Assembly (NCBI RefSeq): GCF_017741935.1
Contig: NZ_JAGHMH010000028.1
Location: 434,001-498,000 of the forward strand
Source: Rhizobium sp. 16-449-1b
Lineage (GTDB): Bacteria; Pseudomonadota; Alphaproteobacteria; Rhizobiales; Rhizobiaceae
Direction: 5' to 3'
Length of the DNA stretch: 64,000 bases
Shown here: positions 52,629 through 62,091 of the stretch, one piece after another
Layout of the letters: the number at the start of each line of letters is the position of its first letter
Numbering within the stretch: position 1 is the first letter of the stretch
Notes under the pieces: generated by a model
The model's database searches: none
Told to the model about the DNA's origin: nothing
The model's input: only the letters and a program-made list of their open reading frames with translations
Program-made: the position numbers and the translations under genes

Positions 52629-54817
52629 CAGCTATTCACCTTCGAGACTTGCCGCTGCTCTTCGCGCTCCGGCCGCATGCTGCGGAAGAAATAGACTAGG
52701 CCTCGGCTCGTCTGATAAAACGCAAGCCCGACGAACCAGATCGTTCCGCGGATCAGACCGGGGTTGCGGCGGCGGCCTTCCTGGAATTGCGTCCATTGCG
52801 CCGAGTTCGCAAACATCAGGTCGGCGATCAGCCGGTGATCGAGCGCGCTCTTGGGCACATACTGGCAGCCCACGGCAAGCAGTCCGTCCGTCGGCTGGAT
52901 GTTGCGCACCACCAAAGGCAGTGTCTCAAGATCCGCGCCGCTGAACGGACGGAAGCGAACTTCGCCTTCGACGCCGACAAGCGATTGCTCCAGCTGCTTG
53001 TCGAACACGTGCAGGCGAGCGCCATGCACCGACACGTCCTCGATCGACGCCGTGTACCACTTGCCATTGATGCCGAACTCCGCCCGGCGGTTGACGCGCA
53101 CGCGGCGCGAGGACGCGCGTTCGCCGCGTTCCGACACGACCCCCAGCGCGCAGCCCGCCATGATCAGGTTGATCAGGTTCCAGCCGCCGACGACGAGCGT
53201 GACGTCGGCCTTATAAGGCTCGGTATAGATGCGGTAGATGGTGACGATCAGCGCGATGATCTGCACCGCGAAGATGACGAAGAATGGACGGCTGATTTCC
53301 GACAGGCGGCTGACGGCGATCGACTCGTCCTTGGCGGTCACCTTGAAGGTGGGCTTCCTCGGGTTGAGCATGACGGATATTACCGCCGGTAACAGATGCA
53401 CCGTCTGCACATACTCGTAGAGTTCCGAGATCCAGGGCCAGCGGAACGAACCGTAGAGGTAGTTCTGCATGATGAGGTTCACGAGCATGTAGGCGAGCGT
53501 ATAGGCCAGGAACTCGCCGCCGGAGGCCGTGAAGATTTCGAGGTCGAAGAAGAGGTAGCACAGCGGCGCGAACAGGAAGACCGTGCGCGGGAAGGGGAAG
53601 AGCCAGAACAGCGTCGACGACATGTAGCAGAAGCGCTGCGGGATCGTCAGCCCGCGCTTGAGCAGCGGAAAGCGGAACCTGAGGATCTGCATCATGCCCT
53701 GCGCCCAGCGGCTGCGCTGGCCGATGAAGCTCGCAAACGTCGCCGGCTGCAGGCCGGCGATCAGCGGCTTGTCGACATAGATGCTGTTCCAGCCGCTTCC
53801 GTGCAGCGCAAGCGCCGTCTCGCAGTCCTCGGTGATGCTGATGCCGCTGAAGCCGTTTTGCGATTCCAGCGCCTTGCGGCTCAGAACCGCAGCAGAGCCG
53901 CAGAAAAAGGCCGCGTTCCACTTGTCGAGCCCCCGCTGAATGATGCCGTAGAACATCTCGTTCTCGCTCGGCATATTGTCGAAGGTGCGCAAATTGCGCT
54001 CCAGCGGATCGGGATTAATGAAGAAGTGCGGCGTCTGCACTAGGAAAAGCTTCGGATCGTCGTCGAAATAGCCGACGGTCTCGAGCAGGAAGTCGCGCGC
54101 CGGTGCGTGGTCGGCATCGAAAACCGCGATCAGCTCGCCGGTCGAATGCTGCATGCCGTTGTTCAGATTGCCGGCCTTGGCGTGCTCGTTGCGCTCGCGC
54201 GTCAGATAGCGAACGCCGATTTCCTCGCAGAGCTGCTTGAGCTCGTTGTGGCGCGCCACGGCGGCCTGCGCCTCCAGAAGCTTGTTCGAGTTGCGCTTCT
54301 GCACGGTCCCGCCGTCGTCAAGCAGCCATACGGTTAGCTTGTCCGCCGGATAGTCCATCGCCTTGGCGGCCGAGAGCGTGTTGGCGAGAAGGTGGGAATC
54401 CTCGTTATAGGTCGGCACGAACACATCGACGTGCGGAAAGCGCTGGAGCTTTCCCACGCGCGAAGGACGTGGCGGCAAGGGTGTCGCGACGATGAAGAGG
54501 CTGAGCGCCAGCATGGCGACGCTGTACATTTCTGCGAGATAGAGCAGCAGGCCTGGAATGAAGTTCTCAGGCTGGTTCACCGGCGGCAAGGTGCTGGTTG
54601 TTCGCCAATAGACATAGCGCATGACGATCGCCGTGCCGAAGGCGAGCGCGATCAGACGCCACGTGCCTTCGCCCTTCAAGCCCTTGATGATCGCCATCAC
54701 GGCAACCACGGTGATGCTGGCGATCAGCTGCGCCTGCAAATTCACCGGCAGGGTCACCAGTGCGACCACACAGATCGCAACCACTGCCCAGATCAAGATG
54801 CTGCGGGCCTTATGCAT
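52628..54817 (-). CDS. bcsA: Cellulose synthase catalytic subunit BcsA
   Basis: The 729-residue GT2 synthase has four N-terminal membrane segments, the catalytic domain with DDG 167-169, DAD 234-236, TED 329-331 and QRSRW 367-371, then further membrane segments and a C-terminal PilZ domain. PilZ marks are RVNRR (574-578) and DVSVHG (594-599), so direct activation by cyclic di-GMP is expected. It uses UDP-glucose to make beta-1,4-glucan. The ATG at 54817 is preceded by AAGGAACG. bcsB follows in TGATG overlap. Confidence 0.97.
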   Translation of the reverse strand: MHKARSILIWAVVAICVVALVTLPVNLQAQLIASITVVAVMAIIKGLKGEGTWRLIALAFGTAIVMRYVYWRTTSTLPPVNQPENFIPGLLLYLAEMYSVAMLALSLFIVATPLPPRPSRVGKLQRFPHVDVFVPTYNEDSHLLANTLSAAKAMDYPADKLTVWLLDDGGTVQKRNSNKLLEAQAAVARHNELKQLCEEIGVRYLTRERNEHAKAGNLNNGMQHSTGELIAVFDADHAPARDFLLETVGYFDDDPKLFLVQTPHFFINPDPLERNLRTFDNMPSENEMFYGIIQRGLDKWNAAFFCGSAAVLSRKALESQNGFSGISITEDCETALALHGSGWNSIYVDKPLIAGLQPATFASFIGQRSRWAQGMMQILRFRFPLLKRGLTIPQRFCYMSSTLFWLFPFPRTVFLFAPLCYLFFDLEIFTASGGEFLAYTLAYMLVNLIMQNYLYGSFRWPWISELYEYVQTVHLLPAVISVMLNPRKPTFKVTAKDESIAVSRLSEISRPFFVIFAVQIIALIVTIYRIYTEPYKADVTLVVGGWNLINLIMAGCALGVVSERGERASSRRVRVNRRAEFGINGKWYTASIEDVSVHGARLHVFDKQLEQSLVGVEGEVRFRPFSGADLETLPLVVRNIQPTDGLLAVGCQYVPKSALDHRLIADLMFANSAQWTQFQEGRRRNPGLIRGTIWFVGLAFYQTSRGLVYFFRSMRPEREEQRQVSKVNS

Positions 54818-54876
54818 CGGCGTTCCTTCAAAGGCATTGCGCCGGGCACCGTTGCCGGTGCCGGCCTAGCTGATCG

Positions 54877-55887
54877 TCATCTCTGGCAGGCGGCATTTGC
54901 CGCCGTGTTGCCGATGCATTCCGGCGACGGCACGTTCACGCCGCTCGCCGTCATCGTCTGTTGCGGGGCTTGCTGGCGCATGGACGCGTTGGTCAGCGCA
55001 GGCGCTTCCATCGGCGCCTGTGGGGCGTTTTCGGAAAGGTCAGGTCCTGGCACGCGTGGGCCGATCGCCGGCGGCAAGGTTGGCGCCACCGGTGCCGTGG
55101 CGGCAGGGCGAGCTGCTGCGCGGCGCACCGGCGCGGGACGCGCAAAGGTCTGCGTCGGGGCCGGTTCGTAGCCGATCGGCATCGGCGTCGAGCGATAGCC
55201 GCCTTCGTCGGGATAGATCGGGTTTCCGGGGCGTCCGATGGTAGGGTCGCCCCCTTGCGTCATGCCGTAGGGGTTCCAGATTTCGCCGTTGAAGGTGCCG
55301 ATCACGGTGTAGCCGTACATCACGCCCAGCAATTGGCGCTCGGTTGCGCGCGCATCACACAGACGCAGGCGAACCTGGATCATGCCGAAATTGCGGGCCT
55401 GCGTCTGGTCCGAGCGGCTGGAGCGGATCTGCTGCCATCCGTAGACACAGGTGTCGCCGTTGTGGCTGGTGCCGGAGGCATAGCCGAAGGGGCCGTAGCT
55501 GTTCTGCAGGAACGTCGCGGAGCGCGCCATCCGCACACCGGGGATGGCCGTCGCCATCTCGCGCGCAATAGCGCTCTCGTTGACCATCTTGTAGGTGGAG
55601 TTCCCGGCGCCCGGATTTTCGCCGCGCCCGCCGAGAAACTGCACCTTGAGAAAGTTCTGGCCGGGGACCGAGGACGAGGTGAACAGCGAAATCGACTGAT
55701 CGACGCCATTGCCGCGCTTTTGCTCGACGACGCTCACGATGGAGGGGCCACCGGGTGGTGGCAGGACAAGCGCTTTCTCGCTCGCGATTGTTTCAGCGGC
55801 GCTCGGTTGTCTGATATTTCCAGTCGATGTGCAGCCGGCAGCAAGACCAGCCAACCCCGCAAGGGCCATCAATCTTAGCAAACCCAT
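54877..55887 (-). CDS. bcsN: Cellulose biosynthesis lipoprotein BcsN
   Basis: The 336-residue product from ATG 55887 has a lipobox LAAGC near residue 20, so it is a lipoprotein. The body carries the BcsN pattern (NSYGPFGYASGTSHNGDTCVYGW abridged), and a Pro/Ala-rich C-terminal third follows. BcsN is confined to Rhizobiales cellulose operons and its function is unknown. A TTG at 55938 would extend the frame by 17 residues but spoil the lipoprotein signal. It is the first gene of the operon, 59 bases before bcsA. Confidence 0.88.
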   Translation of the reverse strand: MGLLRLMALAGLAGLAAGCTSTGNIRQPSAAETIASEKALVLPPPGGPSIVSVVEQKRGNGVDQSISLFTSSSVPGQNFLKVQFLGGRGENPGAGNSTYKMVNESAIAREMATAIPGVRMARSATFLQNSYGPFGYASGTSHNGDTCVYGWQQIRSSRSDQTQARNFGMIQVRLRLCDARATERQLLGVMYGYTVIGTFNGEIWNPYGMTQGGDPTIGRPGNPIYPDEGGYRSTPMPIGYEPAPTQTFARPAPVRRAAARPAATAPVAPTLPPAIGPRVPGPDLSENAPQAPMEAPALTNASMRQQAPQQTMTASGVNVPSPECIGNTAANAACQR

Positions 55888-56588
55888 GTTTCCGATCGCC
55901 GCAATCGTATTTCCCCGTATCCGGCGCAATTTTGGCAACCGGACTTCGAATCAACGACCAGACGGCCGTTAATCATTCTAAACGACGGATATGGTTAACC
56001 AATCGTTAATTTACGGATCATTGAGGTAGTGGCGATTGGGTTCGCGAACACAAAAAGTTGCTTGCGTCGATACGCCGCCATCCGGGTCGCAAGGCTCGGC
56101 CTTCCCGCACGTTGAGACGACTAAATTAGGCTCGGATAATAACAAAGACAAAAAGATACTTTAGAGCGGTTTTTTGCTGCCAAAAACTCTATTTTCTAGA
56201 CTGCGAAGCATGCGGGGCTATCCGCGCTTGTGGTCAATCGAAGGCCATTCATGAACATGCTTCATGGCCTTATGCGGATTTCGGCATCTTAACATGTTCG
56301 GACCGAGCTGTTACGTAAATGCTAAGGCCGAGCTCCAGCTCCGGTCGGCTGTTAAATACGGGATATAAAAACGAAAAATCGGAAGCAGATGCGAAGTGGC
56401 AGCTGTTTCCTCATCGACGTGCGCAGGTTCTTCGAGGCAGGCGAGCGACTAACGGAATTCGTTTGGTTGCTTGTGGATGGGGTCTCGCACGCCAATTTCA
56501 CAACGGAATAAAGCTTGGCGGAGGAGCCAAGGGGAGGAGGGAACCAAGGTTGCTCGGTTGAATCGAGCCCAAGTAAAGGCGAATAAAA
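55888..56588. other. Long intergenic region between divergent bcs and RND operons
   Basis: About 700 bases with no convincing gene. It is AT-richer than the surroundings, has a CtrA-like site near the bcs side, and carries GGAGGAG-type purine runs near 56520-56545 that are not followed by a suitable start. The frames over 56319-56612 look non-coding. Two promoters pointing outward must lie here. No regulator gene for the pump is present. Confidence 0.6.
55995..56009. promoter_or_regulatory. CtrA-like site TTAA-N7-TTAA upstream of bcsN
   Basis: TTAACCAATCGTTAA matches the alphaproteobacterial CtrA consensus TTAA-N7-TTAA exactly. It is about 108 bases upstream of the bcsN ATG. It suggests cell-cycle control of cellulose synthesis, but a single match could occur by chance in AT-rich DNA. 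Confidence 0.45.
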
Positions 56589-57773
56589 GTGCAAAATAAA
56601 AATCAGCGGCATTTTTCCACCGTTCGCAGCGGCGTGCTTGTAGCGGCTGTATCGATATTCATGTCTTCAGTGGCAATGGCCCAGCAGGCCGAGGCCCCAC
56701 CGCCTCCATCCGTCACAACCGTGAATGTTGCCGCAAGCTCGGTCCCGCTCAGCTATGAATATGCTGCTCGCATCTCGGCGTTTCGTCAGACGGAAGTACG
56801 CGCTCGCGTGAGCGGTATCCTGCTGAAGCGTAATTTCGTCGAAGGCGCTCAGGTCAAGGCCGGCGATGTGCTGTTTCTCATCGATCCCGCGCCCTATGAA
56901 GCGGCACTGATGCAGGCGCAGGCCGGATTGAAGCAGGCTCAAGCTCAGCTCGGCCAGGGCATTCGTGAAGAGAAGCGCAACATCAGCCTCTTCGACCAGA
57001 ATGTCGGCAGCCAGAAGAGCCGCGACGACGCGATTTCCGCGCGCGAACTCGCCGAAGCAGCTGTCGCTTCCGCCGAAGCCCAGGTCAAGACCGCCGAACT
57101 CAACCTCGGCTACACCAAGGTGACTGCGCCGATTGGCGGTATCACGAGCCTCGAACAGGTCTCTGAAGGCAGCCTGATCAGCACTGATTCAAGCCTGCTG
57201 ACCAACATCACCCAACTGGACCCGGTTTACGTCAATTTCTCCTTCTCGGATTCCGAGGCACGAGAAATCCGCCATCTCATCGATCTGATGAAGAGCAAGG
57301 GCCAGGAGCAGAAGCTGCGGGTCAAGCTCACCTTTGGTGACGGCTCGACCTACGGTCACGAGGGGCTTGTCGACTTCACGTCGGCCACCGTCGACGTCAA
57401 TACGGGCACCATTCAGGCACGTGCGATCATCGACAATCCCGATCGCCAGCTCATCCCGGGCCAGTTTGTACGCGCGACAGTGAGTGGCGTGACTGCCGAT
57501 GACGCGATCGTCATTCCGGAGATAGCGTTGATGCAGGGCCCGCAGGGTCAGTTCGTCTATACCGTCGGCAAGGACGGCAAGGCCAAGATCAACGCGGTAA
57601 CGCTCGGCCAGAAGGTCGGCAGCAACTGGATCATCAATTCGGGCCTCGATGCCGGTGACCAGCTGATTACAGAAGGCATCATCAAGGTGCGTCCGGGCTC
57701 GGCCGTCAACGCGACGGCTGAAGCGGCTGCTGCCGATGCCGGCAAGGATACGAAAGAGACGGCGGCCAACTGA
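56589..57773 (+). CDS. RND efflux pump membrane fusion protein (AcrA/MexA-like)
   Basis: The 394-residue periplasmic protein has an N-terminal signal/anchor region ending AMAQQ, lipoyl half-motif VRARVSGILLKRNFVEGAQVKAGDVLF (abridged), a short coiled-coil hairpin (about 98-165) and beta-barrel and membrane-proximal domains with PGQFVRA. The GTG at 56589 has only a weak ribosome site; AAGG is upstream. It overlaps the pump gene by one base (TGATG). Confidence 0.93.
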   Translation: MQNKNQRHFSTVRSGVLVAAVSIFMSSVAMAQQAEAPPPPSVTTVNVAASSVPLSYEYAARISAFRQTEVRARVSGILLKRNFVEGAQVKAGDVLFLIDPAPYEAALMQAQAGLKQAQAQLGQGIREEKRNISLFDQNVGSQKSRDDAISARELAEAAVASAEAQVKTAELNLGYTKVTAPIGGITSLEQVSEGSLISTDSSLLTNITQLDPVYVNFSFSDSEAREIRHLIDLMKSKGQEQKLRVKLTFGDGSTYGHEGLVDFTSATVDVNTGTIQARAIIDNPDRQLIPGQFVRATVSGVTADDAIVIPEIALMQGPQGQFVYTVGKDGKAKINAVTLGQKVGSNWIINSGLDAGDQLITEGIIKVRPGSAVNATAEAAAADAGKDTKETAAN

Positions 57774-60700
57774 TGGGTAACAGGTTCTTTATCGACCGGC
57801 CGGTCTTCGCGGCGGTCATTTCCATTGTCATCGTTCTGGCGGGCCTTCTGGCCCTGCGGGCGCTGCCTATCGCGCAATATCCCGAACTGGTGCCGCCGCA
57901 GGTCGTCGTTACGGCGAACTATCCCGGCGCCAGCGCAGAAACTGTCGCGCAGACCGTTGCCGCTCCGCTGGAGCAGCAGATCAACGGCGTCGAGAACATG
58001 CTCTACATGCAATCGACGAACTCCAACAGCGGCACCATGCAGATCACGGTGACGTTCGCGCTTGGCACGGATCCCGACCAGGCCGCGATCAACGTGAACA
58101 ACCGTGTCCAGCGTGCGACTTCGACCTTGCCGCAGGAAGTTACCCGTCAGGGTGTCGTTGTCGCCAAGCGCTCGAACTCCATTCTCGCTTTCGTGGCGAT
58201 GTTCTCCAACAACACGCAGTATGACCGCGCCTATGTCGGCAACTACGCGCTCTTGAACGTCATCGACGATCTCAAGCGTCTTCCCGGCATCGGCGATGTC
58301 AACGTGCTCGGTGATATCGACTATTCCATGCGCGTCTGGCTTCGACCAGACAAGATGGCGCAGTACGGCCTGACGCCGAGCGACGTGTCGGCGGCCATCC
58401 AGGAGCAGAACTCGCAGTTCGCGGCCGGCCGTTTCGGCGATCAGCCGAGCGCCACCGGACAGCCCTTTACCTACAGCGTTTCCACGCAGGGTCGTCTGGC
58501 TGACCCGGAAGCCTTTGGTGACATCATCCTGCGCTCGACCAGCAATGCAGCGACGCTGCGGCTGAAGGATGTCGCTCGCATCGAGCTTGGTACCAAGAGC
58601 TATTCGGTACAGAGCAGCCTCAATGGCACGCCGGCCGTTCCGATCGCAGTTTATCTGCAGCCGGGCGCCAATGCCTTGAACACGATGGAAGCGCTTTCGA
58701 CGCGCCTGGCTGAACTGAAGAAGTCGTTCCCTGACGGTATCGACTATCGTATTCCCTACGATACGACGAAGTTCATCCAGGTTTCGATCGAAGAGGTCAT
58801 TCACACCTTCTTCGAAGCGATCGCCCTCGTGGTCATTGTGGTGTTCCTGTTCCTGCAGAACTGGAGAGCAACGCTTATCCCTGTGATCGCGGTTCCGATC
58901 TCGATCATTGGCACCTTCGCCGGCATGTATCTGCTCGGTTTTTCGATCAACCTGCTGACGCTATTCGGCCTGGTGCTGGCGATCGGTATCGTCGTGGACG
59001 ACGCCATCGTGGTTCTGGAAAACGTCGAACGCCTGATGACGGTAGACAAGCTGCCGCCCAAGGATGCGGCTATCAAGGCCATGGGCGAAGTCACGGGACC
59101 GGTTGTCGCAATCGTGCTCGTGCTGTGCTCGGTCTTCATCCCGGTCTCCTTCATGGGCGGGCTTGCGGGCCAGATGTACAAGCAGTTCGCCGTCACGATC
59201 GCCATCTCGGTGATCCTGTCGGGCATCGTGGCATTGACGTTGACGCCGGCGCTCTGCGGGCTGATCCTGAAGCCCGGTCATCATGAACCGGCGCTGCCGT
59301 TCCGCGTGTTCAACCGCGCCTTTGACCGTCTGACGTCGGGCTATACGGCGGGCGTTCGCTTCTTCGTCAAGCGTTTCGCCATCGGTCTCGTCCTCGTCGG
59401 CGCTCTGCTTGGCGCGACCGGCTACCTCTTCTACACCCTTCCGGGATCGCTCGTTCCCAACGAAGACCAGGGCTGGGTGCTGCAGGTTGCGGTACTTCCG
59501 CCAGCAGCAGCGCTTCCGCGCACCGAAGCAGTCATGAACCAGGTGGTCGAAAACACCTCGAAGCTTGAAGGCGTTCACGACGTCTTCGCGGTCTCCGGCT
59601 ACGATATCCTCGCCGGCGGCATCAAGAGCAGCGCAGGTGTGTCCTTCATCATTCTCGATGACTGGAAGAAACGCACGACCGAAGCACTGGACGCCCGCAA
59701 CATGGCGGGGCCGATCATCGGCGCCAACAGCGGGATCAAGGACGGGATGGTTCTGGCCTTCAATCCTCCGCCGATCCAGGGCTTGAGCACCACGGGCGGC
59801 TTCGAAGCCTACGTTCAGGACCGTGGCGGCAACGGCATCGCGAACCTTGCCGAACAGGCGAATGCTCTCGTTGCCGCGGCTTCGAAGCGCCCTGAACTGA
59901 CCGCCGTGCGCACCACCTTCGATGCCAGCGTTCCGCAATACCACGCGGATCTCGATCGTGAGAAGGCAAAGGCGCTCGACGTGCCGATCAACACGGTGTT
60001 CGATGCCATGCAGGCCACGTTCGGTAGCCTCTATGTCAACGACTTCACGCTCTATGGCCGCAACTACCAGGTCAATCTGCAGTCGGAATCGGCCTTCCGC
60101 CAATCGCCTGACGATCTCCGGCAGGTGTTCGTTCGCTCGAACAATGGCAGCATGATCCCGCTGGATGCGTTGGTGAAGGTCACGCGCATCATCGGCCCCG
60201 ACCAGGTCGAACGCTTCAACGCGTTCAACTCGGCCAAGGTCACCGGCAACCCGGCTCCTGGCTACACCTCGGGCGATGCCATCCGCGCATTGCAGGAGGT
60301 CGCGAGTGAGACCCTTCCGGCAAGCTACCAGATCGCCTGGACAGGTTCGGCCTACCAGGAACTGGCAACGGGTGGCGCGGGAACGCAGGCGATGCTCTTC
60401 GGCATCATCATGGTGTTCCTCATCCTCGCCGCGCAGTACGAGAAGTGGACGCTGCCGCTCGCGGTCATCACTGCCATCCCGTTCGCGCTGTTCGGTGCGT
60501 TGCTCGCAACGATGCTGCGCGGGCTGACAAACGACGTCTACTTCCAGATCGGCATGGTCACGCTGATCGGTCTGGCCGCCAAGAACGCCATTCTCATCGT
60601 CGAGTTTGCCGTTCTGAAGCGCCAGGAGGGACTTACGGCCGGCGAGGCTGCGATCGAAGCCGCCCGCCTGCGTTTCCGTCCGATCGTCATGACGTCGCTG

Positions 60701-60925
60701 GCATTCATTCTGGGTGTCGTGCCGTTGGCGATCAGCACGGGCGCGGGCTCCGCCAGCCGCCACGCCATCGGTACGGGCGTCATCGGGGGCATGCTCGCGG
60801 CGACGTTCATCGCTACCTTCTTCATCCCGATGTTCTACCGCCTGATCGCCTGGAAGGCGCCGAAGCAGGCCGATAGCCCGCAAGCGGCTCCCGGCAACAA
60901 CCCGGCGATCGTTCCCGGCGAGTAA
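57773..60925 (+). CDS. RND multidrug efflux transporter (AcrB/HAE1-like)
   Basis: The 1050-residue pump begins GNRFFIDRPVFAAVISIVIVLAGLLALRALP (abridged), standard for the HAE1 family. It has twelve membrane segments, the proton-relay DD pair in IVVDDAIVVLENVER (about 407-408) and the two large periplasmic loops. It exports hydrophobic drugs or plant antimicrobials with the preceding adaptor and a TolC-like porin not found here. A strong terminator follows. Confidence 0.96.
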   Translation: MGNRFFIDRPVFAAVISIVIVLAGLLALRALPIAQYPELVPPQVVVTANYPGASAETVAQTVAAPLEQQINGVENMLYMQSTNSNSGTMQITVTFALGTDPDQAAINVNNRVQRATSTLPQEVTRQGVVVAKRSNSILAFVAMFSNNTQYDRAYVGNYALLNVIDDLKRLPGIGDVNVLGDIDYSMRVWLRPDKMAQYGLTPSDVSAAIQEQNSQFAAGRFGDQPSATGQPFTYSVSTQGRLADPEAFGDIILRSTSNAATLRLKDVARIELGTKSYSVQSSLNGTPAVPIAVYLQPGANALNTMEALSTRLAELKKSFPDGIDYRIPYDTTKFIQVSIEEVIHTFFEAIALVVIVVFLFLQNWRATLIPVIAVPISIIGTFAGMYLLGFSINLLTLFGLVLAIGIVVDDAIVVLENVERLMTVDKLPPKDAAIKAMGEVTGPVVAIVLVLCSVFIPVSFMGGLAGQMYKQFAVTIAISVILSGIVALTLTPALCGLILKPGHHEPALPFRVFNRAFDRLTSGYTAGVRFFVKRFAIGLVLVGALLGATGYLFYTLPGSLVPNEDQGWVLQVAVLPPAAALPRTEAVMNQVVENTSKLEGVHDVFAVSGYDILAGGIKSSAGVSFIILDDWKKRTTEALDARNMAGPIIGANSGIKDGMVLAFNPPPIQGLSTTGGFEAYVQDRGGNGIANLAEQANALVAAASKRPELTAVRTTFDASVPQYHADLDREKAKALDVPINTVFDAMQATFGSLYVNDFTLYGRNYQVNLQSESAFRQSPDDLRQVFVRSNNGSMIPLDALVKVTRIIGPDQVERFNAFNSAKVTGNPAPGYTSGDAIRALQEVASETLPASYQIAWTGSAYQELATGGAGTQAMLFGIIMVFLILAAQYEKWTLPLAVITAIPFALFGALLATMLRGLTNDVYFQIGMVTLIGLAAKNAILIVEFAVLKRQEGLTAGEAAIEAARLRFRPIVMTSLAFILGVVPLAISTGAGSASRHAIGTGVIGGMLAATFIATFFIPMFYRLIAWKAPKQADSPQAAPGNNPAIVPGE

Positions 60926-60943
60926 CAACGGTCTTTCGAACAA

Positions 60944-60986
60944 CGGGCCGGCGCGGACATGATGTCCACGCCGGCCCGAACTTTTT
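60944..60986 (+). terminator. Terminator of the RND operon
   Basis: CGGGCCGGCGCGGACA pairs with TGTCCACGCCGGCCCG with one mismatch, giving a very long stem followed by AACTTTTTCT. Confidence 0.9.
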
Positions 60987-61104
60987 CTAGGCCTGAACCA
61001 TTTCTGGGGCGGAGCGAACGTGCGATGGCGGTGTGCGGATCTTTTTAACGCCGCAACGCTAATATGCGCCCGTACACATGTTCTCTAACCCCCAGGGACC
61101 TTAC

Positions 61105-61599
61105 ATGAAGACGATTCTCGTCGGGGCGCTTCTCGCCGCCCTCATACCCGGCATCAGCCAGGCCAAGACGCTTGCATTCCCGAGCGACGCCCCCATCGCT
61201 CAGATTGCCATTCCAGATAGCTGGGAGCCCGAGGAAACGGAAACCGGGATCCAGGCGACGTCCGATGACTCGGCTATTTACCTCTCGATCGACGTCGCCG
61301 ACGAAAAGAGCACGGACAAGGTCATCGACGACGCTATCGCCTTTCTTCAAAAGAACGGCGTGAAGGTCGACGGCTCGACGCAGAAGAAGTCCGATGAGCC
61401 GATCAACGGCATGGACATGACCAACTTCGACTGGACCGGCACCGACAATGACGGCGCAGTCAATATCGGCCTCTCGCTGCTCTCGCCCAAACCAGGCAAG
61501 CTCCTCGTCATCACCTATTGGGGATCGCAGGGAACGCAGGAGGCGCATGGGCCCGAACTGCAGGCGATCATCAGCTCTCTGAAACCAGCAGCCGAGTAA
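61105..61599 (+). CDS. Small secreted hypothetical protein
   Basis: The 164-residue protein has a signal peptide (VGALLAALIPGISQA, then K) and an alpha/beta mature domain rich in Asp and Ser. It reads like a single globular periplasmic domain; no cysteine and no known motif is seen. The ATG at 61105 is preferred to 61078 because CAGGGACC is just upstream and the signal peptide then has normal length. Next gene follows after 51 bases and is also secreted; both may be in one transcript. Confidence 0.72.
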   Translation: MKTILVGALLAALIPGISQAKTLAFPSDAPIAQIAIPDSWEPEETETGIQATSDDSAIYLSIDVADEKSTDKVIDDAIAFLQKNGVKVDGSTQKKSDEPINGMDMTNFDWTGTDNDGAVNIGLSLLSPKPGKLLVITYWGSQGTQEAHGPELQAIISSLKPAAE

Positions 61600-61650
61600 T
61601 ACCGCGCGGGCACGGCTCTGCCGTGCCTGCCTTTTCCCCCCGAGGTCACC

Positions 61651-62076
61651 GTGCGCTTCTTCAAATCATGTCTTATTCTGTCGCTCGCTGCGCTGTCGGC
61701 TGCGAGCCCGTCATGGGCCGACGCGTACAAGGCCGTCAGCAACACCGCCATTTCCGTTACCGGCGATATCTCGATGGACGACTTCAGCATCACCTTTGAA
61801 ACGGGTGACGAGCTTTCGTTTTCCAATCTGGTCGCCGATCACTTCATCGTCGACGGCGAACGTGTACCGGCTTCCGTCTATCGCGTCGCCGATCCTTCGG
61901 ATCCCGAGTTGCTGAACGGTAATCGTCTATGTGGATCCGGGCCGGTCACCTATGTCGCAAATTGGTCCGCTGGCGATGGCTTGTCCGCGATTGCGGTGTT
62001 CAACGGTCGGCATGCGCCGAAAAGCTCCGACGAGATGTGCGCCTCCTATACGTTCGAGGAAGGCGTCGAGGAGTGA
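61651..62076 (+). CDS. Small secreted hypothetical protein
   Basis: The 141-residue protein starts with GTG after CCCGAGGTCACC. It has a signal peptide (CLILSLAALSAASPSWA) and a beta-rich domain with two cysteines (LCGSGPV and MCASYTF) that probably form a disulfide. No family is recognised. It lies after another small secreted protein gene on the same strand. Confidence 0.72.
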   Translation: MRFFKSCLILSLAALSAASPSWADAYKAVSNTAISVTGDISMDDFSITFETGDELSFSNLVADHFIVDGERVPASVYRVADPSDPELLNGNRLCGSGPVTYVANWSAGDGLSAIAVFNGRHAPKSSDEMCASYTFEEGVEE

Positions 62077-62091
62077 GCGCGGCGACGCTGC

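Noticed and set aside
56319..56612. Short frames in the spacer before the RND operon
   Set aside because: No family, no consistent ribosome site and low coding character; treated as non-coding spacer.
58961..60943. 660-codon minus-strand frame over the RND pump
   Set aside because: Antisense shadow of the pump gene with a composition dominated by Arg, Asp and His.
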